Translations under genes and position numbers: made by a program | Origin: a candidate division WOR-3 bacterium | GTDB lineage: Bacteria; Hydrothermota; Tepidihabitantia; Tepidihabitantales; Tepidihabitantaceae | Reading direction: 5' to 3' | NCBI GenBank assembly: GCA_024653355.1 | Contig: JANLFQ010000003.1 | Coordinates: 1 to 64,000 of the forward strand | DNA length: 64,000 nt | The notes under the pieces: generated by a model | Seen by the model: only the letters and a program-made list of their open reading frames with translations | The model's database searches: none | What the model was told of the DNA's origin: nothing | Shown: positions 42,185 through 51,963 of the stretch, one piece after another | How positions within the stretch are numbered: position 1 is the first letter of the stretch | How the letters are laid out: every line of letters starts with the position of its first letter

Positions 42185-42925
42185 TTATTTTTTTATGTTG
42201 AGGTGAAATTCAGCGTAGAGGTTAATCAGTTGCGTGAGGGAGACGGGCAGAGTCAAATTGGTAAGTTTTGCCATCGGTGTATGGAGCAGGGTTTTTAAAA
42301 TTTCAAGTTCAGCAGTTTTTAACTCAACACCTTCGTTTTGTGATAATGGTTTATCTTCCTTTCTGAGGCAGGTCGGGCAGAGTAGTCCACCGCGCCGGAT
42401 GATAAACCAGGCGGATGAGGAGTTGATGGATTGATGGCAGATGGTACAACGGTCAAAGCGCGGGCGGAATCCCAAAAAGGATACCGCTTTGAGAAGAAAG
42501 GAACCAACCAGTCCACTAAGTTCATTACATTCCGGGGGTGCTTGGGCGATAGCGGTGAGCGTTGTTTCGAGCAGGGTGTAGAGCCGGGGTTCGGGGTGGT
42601 TGGGAAGCAGGGCACGCAGGAGAAACTGGTTGAGCCGGGCAGCGATAAGGAATCGTTCATAGTTAGCGGTGAGCGCCGGGTAACGGGTGATAAGTTCGGC
42701 GTCGCTCAAGGTGGCGAGCCCACTCGTCTTGGGCAAATAGATGGTGATTTCGGAGCGAGCGAATAGGTCAAGGGCGGCAGCGAGTCGGCTTTTGGGTCTT
42801 CGGGCACCACGGGCAACTGCGGTAACAAGACCGAGGTCCGGGGTTAGTAAAGTGACGATGCGGGACGATTCGCGCCAGTTGCGCACCCGCAGGCAAATGG
42901 CGCTTGTCTTCACAAGCCGGCGCAC
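42185..42925 (-). CDS. recO: DNA repair protein RecO
   Basis: The protein has 246 residues with a GTG start directly after the preceding stop. The N-terminal OB-fold (AICLRVRNWRESSRIVTLLTPDLGLVTAVARGARRPKS) loads RecA with RecR in gap repair. The C-terminal zinc finger is CTICH...CPTC (residues about 160-190). It is the last gene of the phoH-ybeY-corC-CNNM-recO unit, a neighbourhood also seen in other bacteria. Confidence 0.85.
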   Translation of the reverse strand: MRRLVKTSAICLRVRNWRESSRIVTLLTPDLGLVTAVARGARRPKSRLAAALDLFARSEITIYLPKTSGLATLSDAELITRYPALTANYERFLIAARLNQFLLRALLPNHPEPRLYTLLETTLTAIAQAPPECNELSGLVGSFLLKAVSFLGFRPRFDRCTICHQSINSSSAWFIIRRGGLLCPTCLRKEDKPLSQNEGVELKTAELEILKTLLHTPMAKLTNLTLPVSLTQLINLYAEFHLNIKK

Positions 42926-43870
42926 TTAGTCCTCACTGCGAATCTCACCGACCAGTTCTTCGACCAGGTCTTCAAGGGTTACGATGCCGATGTTGTTACC
43001 GGCAAGGTTGGTGACAACCGCCAGATGTTCGCCGCGCTGTTGCATCTGGCGCAGGACATCAAGCGCCCGGGTGTCCTGAGAAAGATATTGAACCGGCCGG
43101 ATGCGAACATTTTTTTCCCCTGTTGCTCCGGGGGCAACAACCTCGAGTAAATCTTTTGCAACGATGACACCTATGATGTTGACGGGTTTTTCCCGGTAGA
43201 CCGGTATTCGGCTGTAACCGTATTGATTGAGTAGTGCCAGGATTGTGGTGAGGTCGGCATCAGCGGGTACCGATTTGACCTGTTTGAGCGGAATAGCGAT
43301 TTCACCGATTTTCATTTGCGAGAAGCGGAAGAGCCGCGCCGTCATACTTGCGGTTGTCGGACGGCTGGCAAGCGGCTTTTCCCGCTGGGCGATAACCTTG
43401 AGGAAGTCGTCGCGACTGATACTGGTGTTACCGGTGCGGGGCAGGATTCGGACCAGAAAATAGGTGAGCGGTGTAAAAGCGAATCGACTGAGGTTCAAAA
43501 GAAAAGCGGTTGTTCGTAACCAGCGACTGGGGATGGCTTGGGCGAGCGCCTTGGGCAGGTAGTCACCGAGAATCAGTGTGAGGATGACGACCAGAATTAC
43601 GGCAACAGGGGTGAAGCCGGCACCGAGATGGGTGACAATATAACGTTGAAACAGGATGGTGGCGAATACACTGGCGAAGTTGGTGCCGATGATGGTTGCG
43701 ATGAGCGTCGGGCTTGTTTTTTCGAGCGCCTTAAGCGCATCCCGGGCACCGGGGACACGATTTTTTGCCCAGTGGTTGAGTCGTACCAGGTTTGCGCGGT
43801 AAAGGGCGGTTTCAGAACCGGCGTAAAAACCGGTGAGGAGGATTAAAAGAAAACCGGCGAGGAGTTCCAT
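42926..43870 (-). CDS. CNNM/CorC-type transporter-like protein with CBS pair, lacking the CorC C-terminal domain
   Basis: The protein has 314 residues. The DUF21 membrane domain covers residues 1-155 with four hydrophobic segments (FLLILLTGFYAGSETALYRA, IATIIGTNFASVFATILF, VAVILVVILTLILGDYLPKA, FAFTPLTYFLVRIL). CBS pair at about 185-310 (YGYSRIPVYREKPVNIIGVI, LDVLRQMQQRGEHLAVV, NIGIVTLEDLVEELVGEI). The family handles Mg2+/Co2+ export or resistance. The stop of the upstream CorC gene is 3 nt away, so two related proteins are made together and may form a heterodimer. Confidence 0.8.
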   Translation of the reverse strand: MELLAGFLLILLTGFYAGSETALYRANLVRLNHWAKNRVPGARDALKALEKTSPTLIATIIGTNFASVFATILFQRYIVTHLGAGFTPVAVILVVILTLILGDYLPKALAQAIPSRWLRTTAFLLNLSRFAFTPLTYFLVRILPRTGNTSISRDDFLKVIAQREKPLASRPTTASMTARLFRFSQMKIGEIAIPLKQVKSVPADADLTTILALLNQYGYSRIPVYREKPVNIIGVIVAKDLLEVVAPGATGEKNVRIRPVQYLSQDTRALDVLRQMQQRGEHLAVVTNLAGNNIGIVTLEDLVEELVGEIRSED

Positions 43871-43873
43871 CGG

Positions 43874-45091
43874 TCAGGGCTCCTTTTGTCTAATCAGCAC
43901 CCTTTCCAGTTTGCGTTCCGACACCTCCTGGACTACGATTTCCAGTTTGTTCAGTTCAATCCGGTCACCGGGTTTTGGTAGCCGTCCCAGATAGTCCTGG
44001 ATAAGCGCGGAAAGCCGTTCAAAATTAAAGGGGCGAAAGGCGTTGGGGAAAAGCCGGTTGAGGGTGGCAAGGTCAATTTCGCCATCAACCAGAAAGGCGT
44101 CCTCGGCAACCTTTTTGTAGGGCAGTTCTTCAACGAGGTCAAACTCGTCGGTGATTTCCCCGAAAATTGCCTCAAGGATGTCTTCCAGCGTAACGAGCCC
44201 GGCGGTCTGGCCGAATTCATCGACCACGATGGCGATATGGGAGTTCTTGCGCCGCAGTTCGTCAAGCAAAGGGAGGAGTTTCTTTACTTCGGGCACAAAA
44301 TAAGGGGCACGGGCAAAAGTTTTAACCGGAGTTGCGGGGTCGGAGACCGTGAGTAACTCTTTGGCGTAGACGATGCCGGTGATTTGTTCGAGGTTGTCCC
44401 GGAAAATTGGTATTCGGGAAAAGCCGCTTTCCCGGCACACCTTTAAGGTTTCCGAGACCGGGGTGTTTTCGGGCACGGCGACGATGTCACTGCGCGGGGT
44501 CATCACCTCGGATACGGTTCGGCGTTCCAGGTCAACAAGGTTGCGTAAAATTTCTTCTTCTCCCGCAAGGAGAATTCCCCGCTCCTGTCCCAGTTCAATC
44601 ATCGTATGCAGTTCCTCGTCGGTCAGGGTGTTTTCTTCCCGGGGAAAGGCGGCGACGAGGGCGTTGAGCCGTTCAAAGATGCGGGTTAAAGGTGATAGAA
44701 CAAAATGGGTCACTTTGATAATCGGTGCCATAAGGAGCGCTGACTTTTCCGGGTTAAGACGGGCAATGACTTTGGGGGAAATTTCGCCCAACACCAGAAG
44801 GAGTCCGGTCATCACGATGCCCCCGACTCCAAGAACGACAGCGGTGTTCATTCCCGTGCGGTGAGCGAGATTGATGAGAAAGAGTGTGAAAAGGGCGGTG
44901 GCGGTGGTGTTGACAAGAAGATTGGCAAGCAGGAGGGTGCCGAGGAGCAACTGGGGTTTGTTAAGCAGGTGTTTTAACTTTGGTAATCCGGCAATGCGCC
45001 AGGTCGGGATTGAGAAAAATGCTGCCTCAGAGCCGGAAAAAACCGCTGATAGGATTAGTAATAAACCGGTGCCGAGAAGAAAGATAAGCAT
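43874..45091 (-). CDS. HlyC/CorC family protein (DUF21 + CBS pair + CorC_HlyC)
   Basis: The protein has 405 residues. The membrane domain begins IFLLGTGLLLILSAVFSGSEAAFFSIPTWR. The CBS pair is at about 195-320 (VMTPRSDIVAVPENTPVSE, ESGFSRIPIFRDNLEQITGI, HIAIVVDEFGQTAGLVTLEDI). The C-terminal transporter-associated domain is at about 325-405 (DAFLVDGEIDLATLNRLF). Role: Mg2+/Co2+ efflux or membrane ion homeostasis. It is 12 nt downstream of ybeY, the standard YbeY-CorC neighbour pair. Confidence 0.85.
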   Translation of the reverse strand: MLIFLLGTGLLLILSAVFSGSEAAFFSIPTWRIAGLPKLKHLLNKPQLLLGTLLLANLLVNTTATALFTLFLINLAHRTGMNTAVVLGVGGIVMTGLLLVLGEISPKVIARLNPEKSALLMAPIIKVTHFVLSPLTRIFERLNALVAAFPREENTLTDEELHTMIELGQERGILLAGEEEILRNLVDLERRTVSEVMTPRSDIVAVPENTPVSETLKVCRESGFSRIPIFRDNLEQITGIVYAKELLTVSDPATPVKTFARAPYFVPEVKKLLPLLDELRRKNSHIAIVVDEFGQTAGLVTLEDILEAIFGEITDEFDLVEELPYKKVAEDAFLVDGEIDLATLNRLFPNAFRPFNFERLSALIQDYLGRLPKPGDRIELNKLEIVVQEVSERKLERVLIRQKEP

Positions 45092-45103
45092 CGGCGGGAA
45101 AAA

Positions 45104-45502
45104 TCAGTTCAGGTGTTTCATCTGGGCGTGCGAAAGCCCAGCAAGGTGGAGTAGACCGTGTTGAACGAGAAAGAGCAGTTCATCACGTACCCGGATGCCC
45201 GCTTTCTTTGCCTGGAGATGTGCCTGCTCCCGGGAGATGTAAATTTCACCGATGAGGTGTGGTCCCTTTTTTGAACCCGGTACAAGCGGTGCATCGAGAC
45301 GGAAGGAGAGGACATCGGTTGGCCGGTCTCTTCCCAGAAACTGACGGTTGAGTTGATGGATGTACCGGTTGTTGACAAAGACAATGTTGATTTTTCCCCG
45401 CGGCATCTTGTTTCCCAGTAATCGGCTGATGCGCCGGATTAAACGTTTTATCTCTTGCTGGAGAAGGCGGTTACGGGTGCCGAATATCTCAACCTGTAGC
45501 AT
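45104..45502 (-). CDS. ybeY: Endoribonuclease YbeY (rRNA maturation factor)
   Basis: The protein has 132 residues. The zinc motif is complete: HGLLHLAGLSH (H-x3-H-x5-H) near residues 115-125. The fold marker INIVFVNNRYIHQLNRQFLGRDRPTDVLSFRL is typical. It acts in 16S rRNA 3' processing and ribosome quality control. The protein ends soon after the zinc motif (AQMKHLN), a little shorter than E. coli YbeY (155). Start overlaps the phoH stop by one base. Confidence 0.9.
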   Translation of the reverse strand: MLQVEIFGTRNRLLQQEIKRLIRRISRLLGNKMPRGKINIVFVNNRYIHQLNRQFLGRDRPTDVLSFRLDAPLVPGSKKGPHLIGEIYISREQAHLQAKKAGIRVRDELLFLVQHGLLHLAGLSHAQMKHLN

Positions 45503-46527
45503 CAGCCGGAGGGTTCGGATTTTTTTTCTTGATTCTGGTTGTTGCGTTTTTCGTCGCGCGATTCATAGGCGTGGATGATTCGGGAAACCAAAGGCGGGCG
45601 GACAACATCACCTTTGTCAAAATAGACGATGCTGATGCCGGGGATGCCAATCAACAGTTTTTCTGCTTCCACCAGTCCGGAGGTGTACTGGTGGGAAAGG
45701 TCAATCTGGGTGATGTCACCGGTGACAATCGCTTTGGAGTTCCAGCCCAGCCGGGTAAGAAACATCTTCATCTGGGTTGAGGTGGTGTTCTGGGCTTCGT
45801 CAAGGATAATGTAGGCATCGGAAAGCGTGCGGCCCCGCATAAACGCCAAAGGAGCAACCTCAATTACTTCCTGTTCGATCAAGCGCTGGGTTCGTTCCAG
45901 CGGTACCATATCAAACAGGGCATCGTAAAGCGGGCGGAGATAGGGGTCAATCTTTTCCTTAAAGGTTCCGGGTAGATATCCCAGCGATTCGCCCGCTTCT
46001 ACCGCGGGCCGGGTGAGAATAAGCCGGCTGCATCGGCCGGAGATGAGCGCCGATACCGCAGCGGCAACCGCCAGATAGGTTTTACCAGTGCCGGCAGGTC
46101 CGATGGCAAATACGATGTCATTGCGGGCAATCTCCTCAAGGTAACGGCGCTGGTTTTCACCTTTGGGTACGATAGTTTTGCGCGGTGTGTGAATGATGCC
46201 AACTTCAGGAGGTGGGGCGGGAGATTTTATTTCATTCTCAATTTCTTCTGTCGGTTCCAGCTGGGCACGGCGTTCGGCACGCAATCTTTTGACTTCTGCC
46301 TCGACCAGTTCCGGAGTTATGCGTTCACCGCGGCGACAGCGAGAGATAAGACGGGAGAAAATCTCTTCCAGTTCCTTTTTTTCCGAACGGGGTCCAGAAA
46401 GGCGGAGTAGCCCATCCCGGTAAACAACATAAGACCGATAAAACCGGGCAAGGGTTGTAAGGTTTATGTCTGCCGGACCGAGGAGTTCAACCTGGTCAAC
46501 GTCCTCGGCAGGGATAATGTAACGCAA
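45502..46527 (-). CDS. phoH: PhoH-like ATPase
   Basis: The protein has 341 residues with TTG as first codon. An N-terminal KH-like/region covers 1-110; Walker A is GPAGTGKT (residues 143-150), Walker [10 protein letters not shown], with [11 protein letters not shown] and [22 protein letters not shown]. PhoH/YbeZ proteins pair with YbeY in RNA processing, and ybeY follows here. The C-terminus is charged and disordered ([16 protein letters not shown]). No RBS precedes the TTG; the promoter sits 9 nt upstream (see next entry). Confidence 0.88.
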   Translation of the reverse strand: MRYIIPAEDVDQVELLGPADINLTTLARFYRSYVVYRDGLLRLSGPRSEKKELEEIFSRLISRCRRGERITPELVEAEVKRLRAERRAQLEPTEEIENEIKSPAPPPEVGIIHTPRKTIVPKGENQRRYLEEIARNDIVFAIGPAGTGKTYLAVAAAVSALISGRCSRLILTRPAVEAGESLGYLPGTFKEKIDPYLRPLYDALFDMVPLERTQRLIEQEVIEVAPLAFMRGRTLSDAYIILDEAQNTTSTQMKMFLTRLGWNSKAIVTGDITQIDLSHQYTSGLVEAEKLLIGIPGISIVYFDKGDVVRPPLVSRIIHAYESRDEKRNNQNQEKKSEPSG

Positions 46528-46536
46528 CCTGTAATA

Positions 46537-46564
46537 ATTTTAGCCTCAAACTCGTTGCGGTCAA
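46537..46564 (-). promoter_or_regulatory. Leaderless-type promoter of the phoH operon
   Basis: On the minus strand, TTGACC (46564-46559), 16 nt, TAAAAT (46542-46537), then 9 nt to the TTG start at 46527. Confidence 0.6.
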
Positions 46565-46599
46565 GTTAACAGCGGTTGGGAAATTTTGTTTTTGTTGGT

Positions 46600-47060
46600 T
46601 TATGACAGTTATCAGACATTAACCATCAGGCGAAAAGATTTTAGTTGGTTAATTGATAGGGGATACATTTATAAATATATACGAAAAAACTGGGAAAAGT
46701 GACAAAATTTCATCCCCTCCACAGTCCGGGGGCAATCCCTGGGATAGTCTCAAACACCTTTTTCTTAATCATCCTTTTTGCCATCATTCTTACCCTACCG
46801 AAAACCTTTTTGAATGCGGTTTTGGAGTCTATCTTATTGACAATCAATAGGGTTATGTGCTATGCCCAATCTGGCACTACATTTTAAACAACGAAGCAAC
46901 TAATCTCCGCATCTGTCTTTGCTACTGTTTGCAAGCCTATTTCTAAGGCGGTCTCAGTGGTTCTGTTCAGACCCCCGGTCCTGAGTATTGCGGGCTTTAC
47001 TTGAGCCTGAATTCGTTTAGTAAAAACGGGGACACTGACATTAGTCATCACGGTGGTGCC
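46600..47060. other. Gene-free stretch, AT-rich with a possible mobile-element scar
   Basis: Between the phoH promoter and the next promoter I see no gene. A 65-codon frame at 46653 has no RBS and an odd composition. Near 47019 the phrase AAAACGGGGACACTGACA resembles end sequences of Y1-transposase elements of the GGGGACA type, but no transposase or second end is visible, so this is only a hint. Confidence 0.3.
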
Positions 47061-47138
47061 AATTTCGGATGGCTGTTGGAATATTTTTAACCGGTGCTGA
47101 TAGGAAATTTCTCATCAACACCCATCAAAGGTTATCTC

Positions 47139-47166
47139 TTGACATTCACCAGAAGTTAAATATAAT
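47139..47166 (+). promoter_or_regulatory. Promoter of the gene at 47232
   Basis: TTGACA (47139-47144), 16 nt, TATAAT (47161-47166): full consensus boxes. A leader of about 60 nt ends in AAAGGAGG. Confidence 0.85.
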
Positions 47167-47231
47167 TAAACCCGGTGCGGGTTACATCCACGGTGAGGCG
47201 CGAATCAAATTCCGTAAAAAAGGAGGAAGTA

Positions 47232-50165
47232 ATGGCACGGTTTGGTATTGCGGTTCTCAAACAACACCGGGACAGCAAAATCTTCTATTTAAAATTCGTA
47301 TTGTCAACTTTTTTAGGTCTATTTTTTACCGTAAATGCTCAGGTCGACACCAATTGGGTAAGACGGTTTGCCGGACCGGGCGCAGCCAGCGACGGGTTTA
47401 CGGCACTGGCGGTTGATAGCCGGGGACAAGTTTATGTTGCCGGGTATGTTACCGACACCTTAACGGGTATCAATATGTTAACGATGAAATTTAGTGCAAA
47501 TGGTGTTTTACAATGGTTTCAGCGATATAATGGTCCTGCGGATGGCACTGATTATGCGTTCGGTATTGCGGTTGATTTAAATGGCAATGTTTATGTAACC
47601 GGTTATGCAACAACCAGTACCGGTTCTGACTACTGCACGATAAAATATGACTCTTCCGGCAACCAGCAATGGGTCAATTTTTACAACGGGTCAAGTACGA
47701 CAACAGCACCGTACGATGTTGCGACAGCGATTGCGCTTGACCAGCAAGGCAATGTGTATGTGACCGGATACAGCGAAGGTGCGGGAACTTCTTATGACTT
47801 CTGCACAATTAAGTACAGCCCAACTGGAGTTCAGCAGTGGGTTGCCCGTTACAACAACAGTTCGGTAAACGGTGTTGACCAGGCATATGCGATTGCTGTT
47901 GACCCCCAGGGTAATGTCTATGTTACCGGTTACAGCACGGCAAGTAACTACGACTTTCTCACCATCAAATACAACACATCTGGAACCCAGCAATGGGTGG
48001 CGCGTTACGATGGGGGTTATGGTACCGATTACGCCCGGGCAATCGCGCTTGACCGAATGGGTAACTGTTATGTCTCCGGATACGGCTGGGGCGGTGGAAC
48101 TGCCGACTACGACTATCTGACAGTAAAATATACGAGCACCGGTACCCGGGAGTGGGTTGCACGTTACAACGGTGATGGTAATGACAATGATTACGCTTAC
48201 TCAGTGGCGGTGGATGAAGCGGGATATGTGGTGGTGACTGGCGCCAGTGATGGGCTGGGGACAAGTAGCGATATTACAACTGTTAGATACGACCAGAACG
48301 GGAATTTAATCTGGGTCAGGCGTTATGACACCACGCAACGCGAAGACATCGGTCGGAGCGTTGCCCTGGATAACAGCGGTAATATCTATGTGACGGGCTA
48401 CTCCCGGAGAACCAATATCGACTTCACGACACTTTCTTACGAACCAAACGGAAATCTGCGCTGGACGGCTTTTTACAATGACATCGGTAATGGTGCTGAC
48501 TATGCGAATGTAACAAAGGTTGACCGGACCGGAAATGTCCTTGTCGCGGGTTACGGTTATGGCGGTTCTCAAACCGGAACCGATGCCGTCGTGATAAAGT
48601 ACATTCAACCCGATGTCGCCGCGAAGGAGATTATCTCCCCCGGGGTCAGGGTTGATACTGTAAGTTCGGTGGTGCCAACTGCGGTTATCGCCAACTTTGG
48701 TAGTGCGCCAACCGCCATAAAGGTTTATTTCACAATAAGGCGGCCGGGTGGTTCCCGGCTATTCTACGACAGCGCGCTGGTGAGTGGGGTTGGTCCGGGT
48801 GAAACCACAGTTGTAACTTTTGCCGAGTGGCCTAAACCGCACCCGGTTGGATTTTATGTTGCCAGTTGTTCAACCTATCGTGCCTTCGACCAGAACTTGA
48901 GTAACAATGTGCGGACGCGCGATTTTCAGGTTACCGCTGGTCCTTACGGCTGGGTGGAAGTGATGTCGTTGCCCGGCGCACCTTCAGGCCGGGCAGTGAA
49001 GGATGGAGCGGCTTTAGCCTACTGTGCGGGACTTGACCGAATTTACTGTGCCAAGGGGAACCGAACGGGCGATTTCTACTATTATCAGCCCACACAGCAG
49101 AACTGGGTTACCTTGCCGATAATACCAAATGGTCCATCGGGAAAAACGCCAGGCCGGGGCGCCTGTATGGTGAGCGACAACAATCGATACATCTATCTTG
49201 TGCGGGGTAACAAGACGCTTGAGTTCTGGCGCTTTGATGTGGACAGTACCACCTGGTTGCAGATGACGAACATCCCCCCTGGTCCATCTAATAGACCGGT
49301 GAAATGCGGGGCGGATATGGTTTTCGTTCCGCAGGAGAACAGCATTTATCTTTTGAAGGGGTATCGAAATGAGTTTTACCGCTATCTGATAGCGACCGAC
49401 GAGTGGCAGGCGCTGCCCGAGGCGCCATTGGCTTCGAAGCCCAAATGGGACGACGGTTCATTTCTGGCGTTTGACGGCGCAAACAGTATTTATGCCGGAA
49501 AGGCTAAGTACAACGAGTTCTGGCGTTACGACCGGGTGATTGGTGCTTGGGATACCTTACACCGGCTCAGCTCAATACCTTTTGTTGGTCGGAGTGGGAA
49601 AAGCGTAAAACTTAAGGACGGCGGGTGTGGGGTTTATTACGATGGCAGTGTCTATGTGCTCAAGGGGTCAAACTCCTGCGATTTCTGGCGTTACGATGTT
49701 AGTGGTGACTCGTGGACTGAACTGGACCCGATGCCAGAGGTCGGCTCAACACAGAAAAGAAAGCGGATTAAACGCGGGGCTGATATTGTCTTTGGCGGCG
49801 ATGCCTTGTATGCGTTAAAGGGTAATAAAACGCTTGAGTTCTGGCGCTATGCGATTCCGCCCAGCGTTTTTTCCAATTTCAGCGGCGGGCAGGGACATAG
49901 TCAATGTAGGGTGGCAAGCAAGTTTGTTTGTGTGCCCAATCCGGTTCGGGGGACAAGCGTTAAACTGCTGTTACCGGCTGAAGTTAACGGCAAAGTGAGC
50001 ATTAAGGTTTTTGATGCCACCGGCCAGGTACGAATTGCCCGCAATGGTGTAATGGTGACACCAACAATCGATTTAGCCCTCAAGGGGTTGAGCGCCGGGG
50101 TGTATCTCGTGCGGCTGGATGCAGAGAGGGGAAGTTTCACAAGCAGGTTAGTTATCGAGAAGTAA
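47232..50165 (+). CDS. Large SBBP-propeller + CARDB + Kelch-like T9SS protein
   Basis: The protein has 977 residues. ATG 47232 follows AGGAGGAA; the upstream in-frame start would precede this RBS. The signal peptide is long (FYLKFVLSTFLGLFFTVNAQ). Residues about 35-455 are about nine SBBP repeats (DQQGNVYVTGYSEG...TIKYSPTGVQQWVARY). A CARDB domain follows at about 460-570. Residues about 580-890 are Kelch-like units (RYIYLVRGNKTLEFWRFD, NSIYLLKGYRNEFYRY, ELDPMPEVGSTQKRKR) closely related to those of the gene at 18851. The sorting domain ends the protein: FVCVPNPVRGTSVKLL, IKVFDATGQVR, LKGLSAGVYLVRL, SRLVIEK. Confidence 0.85.
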   Translation: MARFGIAVLKQHRDSKIFYLKFVLSTFLGLFFTVNAQVDTNWVRRFAGPGAASDGFTALAVDSRGQVYVAGYVTDTLTGINMLTMKFSANGVLQWFQRYNGPADGTDYAFGIAVDLNGNVYVTGYATTSTGSDYCTIKYDSSGNQQWVNFYNGSSTTTAPYDVATAIALDQQGNVYVTGYSEGAGTSYDFCTIKYSPTGVQQWVARYNNSSVNGVDQAYAIAVDPQGNVYVTGYSTASNYDFLTIKYNTSGTQQWVARYDGGYGTDYARAIALDRMGNCYVSGYGWGGGTADYDYLTVKYTSTGTREWVARYNGDGNDNDYAYSVAVDEAGYVVVTGASDGLGTSSDITTVRYDQNGNLIWVRRYDTTQREDIGRSVALDNSGNIYVTGYSRRTNIDFTTLSYEPNGNLRWTAFYNDIGNGADYANVTKVDRTGNVLVAGYGYGGSQTGTDAVVIKYIQPDVAAKEIISPGVRVDTVSSVVPTAVIANFGSAPTAIKVYFTIRRPGGSRLFYDSALVSGVGPGETTVVTFAEWPKPHPVGFYVASCSTYRAFDQNLSNNVRTRDFQVTAGPYGWVEVMSLPGAPSGRAVKDGAALAYCAGLDRIYCAKGNRTGDFYYYQPTQQNWVTLPIIPNGPSGKTPGRGACMVSDNNRYIYLVRGNKTLEFWRFDVDSTTWLQMTNIPPGPSNRPVKCGADMVFVPQENSIYLLKGYRNEFYRYLIATDEWQALPEAPLASKPKWDDGSFLAFDGANSIYAGKAKYNEFWRYDRVIGAWDTLHRLSSIPFVGRSGKSVKLKDGGCGVYYDGSVYVLKGSNSCDFWRYDVSGDSWTELDPMPEVGSTQKRKRIKRGADIVFGGDALYALKGNKTLEFWRYAIPPSVFSNFSGGQGHSQCRVASKFVCVPNPVRGTSVKLLLPAEVNGKVSIKVFDATGQVRIARNGVMVTPTIDLALKGLSAGVYLVRLDAERGSFTSRLVIEK

Positions 50166-50199
50166 ATCTTAAAAGTAAAAGTTAAAGAGTTAGGTTAAT

Positions 50200-50229
50200 A
50201 AAAAGGGTATAGCCTTTTTTTAATACCCT
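50200..50229 (+). terminator. Weak terminator
   Basis: Two alternative folds exist: AAAAGG/CCTTTT with a T-tract, or AGGGTAT/ATACCCT around it. The first is the more terminator-like. Confidence 0.45.
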
Positions 50230-50252
50230 GCTCAAGAGTGCCGGGGCACAAT

Positions 50253-50280
50253 TTGACTTTTACCCTTTAAAAAGTATCCT
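50253..50280 (+). promoter_or_regulatory. Promoter of the aldehyde dehydrogenase gene
   Basis: TTGACT (50253-50258), 16 nt, TATCCT (50275-50280). Confidence 0.6.
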
Positions 50281-50363
50281 TCAATAAATAGGGGGGAGTT
50301 CGGGGTAGAAATGGTAACTGTTTTAGTTGATTAAGGTTAAGTTTGTAAAATCAGGAGGATAAT

Positions 50364-51908
50364 ATGTTACCGAAGTTTAGCAATGAGCCGTATCTTGATT
50401 TTTCGGTGCCCGAGAATGCCCAGAGGATGCAAAAAGCAATTGCGGCACTGAAAGAAAAGTCAGGCGCTGAGTATGAGATAATTATCGGCGGAAAAAGGTT
50501 GAAGACAAAGGAGAAGTTTCAGTCCTTTAACCCTTCGGATAAAAAGCCGGTCGGCACATTTCAACAGGCGACAGTAAAAGAGGCGGAGGCGGCAGTCAAA
50601 GCCGCATGGCAGGCGTTTGAGGAGTGGCGATTTGTCCCGGCGATTGAACGGGCGTCCATCTTTTTGCGGGCGGCAAGGATAATGCGGCAGCGTCGGTTTG
50701 AGTTTGATGCCGCAATGGTACTTGAGGTGGGCAAGAACTGGGTTGAGGCGGATGCGGATTTTGCCGAGGCGGTCGATTTTCTTGAATTTTACAGCCGGGA
50801 GGCGATAAGGTACGATGCACCCTGTGGGGTTACGCCGTATCCAGGTGAGATTCAGGAGGTGCGGTACATTCCGCTCGGCGTCGGGTTGGTTATTCCACCT
50901 TGGAATTTTCCCTGCGCAATTATGGCGGGTATGACAACCGCGGCGGCGGTCAGCGGCAATACGGTGATTTTGAAGCCGGCGTCGGACGCACCGCTGATTG
51001 CGGCACTTTTTATGGAATGCCTTGAAGAGGCGGGTCTGCCTGCGGGAGTGGTTAACTTTTTGACCGGACCAGGTTCCACAGTCGGGAATTACCTTGTTGA
51101 ACATCCGAAGACCCGTTTTATCTCCTTCACCGGGTCAAAAGATGTTGGTTTAAGAATTGTGGAGGCGGCAGGAAAAACGGTGCCGGGTCAGATATGGATA
51201 AAGCGGGTGGTGGCAGAGATGGGCGGTAAGGACTGCATTATCGTTGACTCAGAGGCGGACCTGAACAGTGCGGTTGAAGGGGTCGTGGTTTCGGCTTTTG
51301 GATATCAGGGCCAGAAATGCTCCGCCTGTTCAAGGTTAATCCTTGACGCCAAAATTCACGATGAGTTTCTTGATATGCTCATACCCCGAATCAAGAAAAT
51401 CAAGGTGGGCCCGGTTGAGGTTCAGGAAAACTGGATGGGTCCGGTGATAAATCAGGGCGCCTTCCGAAAGATTATGGAGTATATCAGTCTCGGAAAAAAG
51501 GAAGGCAAACTGTTGTGCGGCGGTAAGGGTGATGACCGTGAGGGGTATTTTATCCAGCCGACGGTTTTTGCCGATGTTAAGCGGTCGGCTCGTATTGCCC
51601 AGGAGGAGATTTTTGGACCGGTGCTGGCGGTGATTAAGGCGCGAAACTTTACCGACGCGCTGGACATCGCCAACTCCACCGAATACGGTTTAACCGGAGC
51701 GCTCTACACCCGAAATCGGGAAAAGATTCTGCGGGCGAAAAGGGAGTTTCATGTCGGCAATCTTTATTTCAACCGTAAGTGCACCGGTGCCTTAGTTGAT
51801 GTCCAGCCGTTTGGTGGTTTCAACATGTCAGGCACGGACTCCAAAGCCGGAGGCCGCGATTACCTGCTGCTTTTCCTCCAGGCAAAGTCGATGACCGAAC
51901 GGTTTTAA
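50364..51908 (+). CDS. L-glutamate gamma-semialdehyde (1-pyrroline-5-carboxylate) dehydrogenase
   Basis: The protein has 514 residues. It oxidises glutamate-5-semialdehyde to glutamate with NAD(P)+. ALDH motifs: VIPPWNFPCAIMAGM, ILKPASDAPL, FTGSKDVGLRI, AEMGGKDCIIV (general base Glu) and GYQGQKCSACSR with catalytic Cys319. The C-terminal FNRKCTGALVDVQPFGGFNM, SGTDSKAGG is the RocA/PutA-C signature and separates it from other ALDHs. A stand-alone enzyme; proline dehydrogenase is not next to it. The RBS is TCAGGAGG. It stands in front of the cyclic DPG synthase gene, 55 nt apart. Confidence 0.9.
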   Translation: MLPKFSNEPYLDFSVPENAQRMQKAIAALKEKSGAEYEIIIGGKRLKTKEKFQSFNPSDKKPVGTFQQATVKEAEAAVKAAWQAFEEWRFVPAIERASIFLRAARIMRQRRFEFDAAMVLEVGKNWVEADADFAEAVDFLEFYSREAIRYDAPCGVTPYPGEIQEVRYIPLGVGLVIPPWNFPCAIMAGMTTAAAVSGNTVILKPASDAPLIAALFMECLEEAGLPAGVVNFLTGPGSTVGNYLVEHPKTRFISFTGSKDVGLRIVEAAGKTVPGQIWIKRVVAEMGGKDCIIVDSEADLNSAVEGVVVSAFGYQGQKCSACSRLILDAKIHDEFLDMLIPRIKKIKVGPVEVQENWMGPVINQGAFRKIMEYISLGKKEGKLLCGGKGDDREGYFIQPTVFADVKRSARIAQEEIFGPVLAVIKARNFTDALDIANSTEYGLTGALYTRNREKILRAKREFHVGNLYFNRKCTGALVDVQPFGGFNMSGTDSKAGGRDYLLLFLQAKSMTERF

Positions 51909-51963
51909 TAAATAATAAATAGCGGTTATGCGATTAAACTTCAAACTGTAAAAAGGAGCGTCA

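Noticed and set aside
46653-46850. A 65-codon frame in the gap after phoH
   Set aside because: No RBS, no promoter, mixed composition and no motif.
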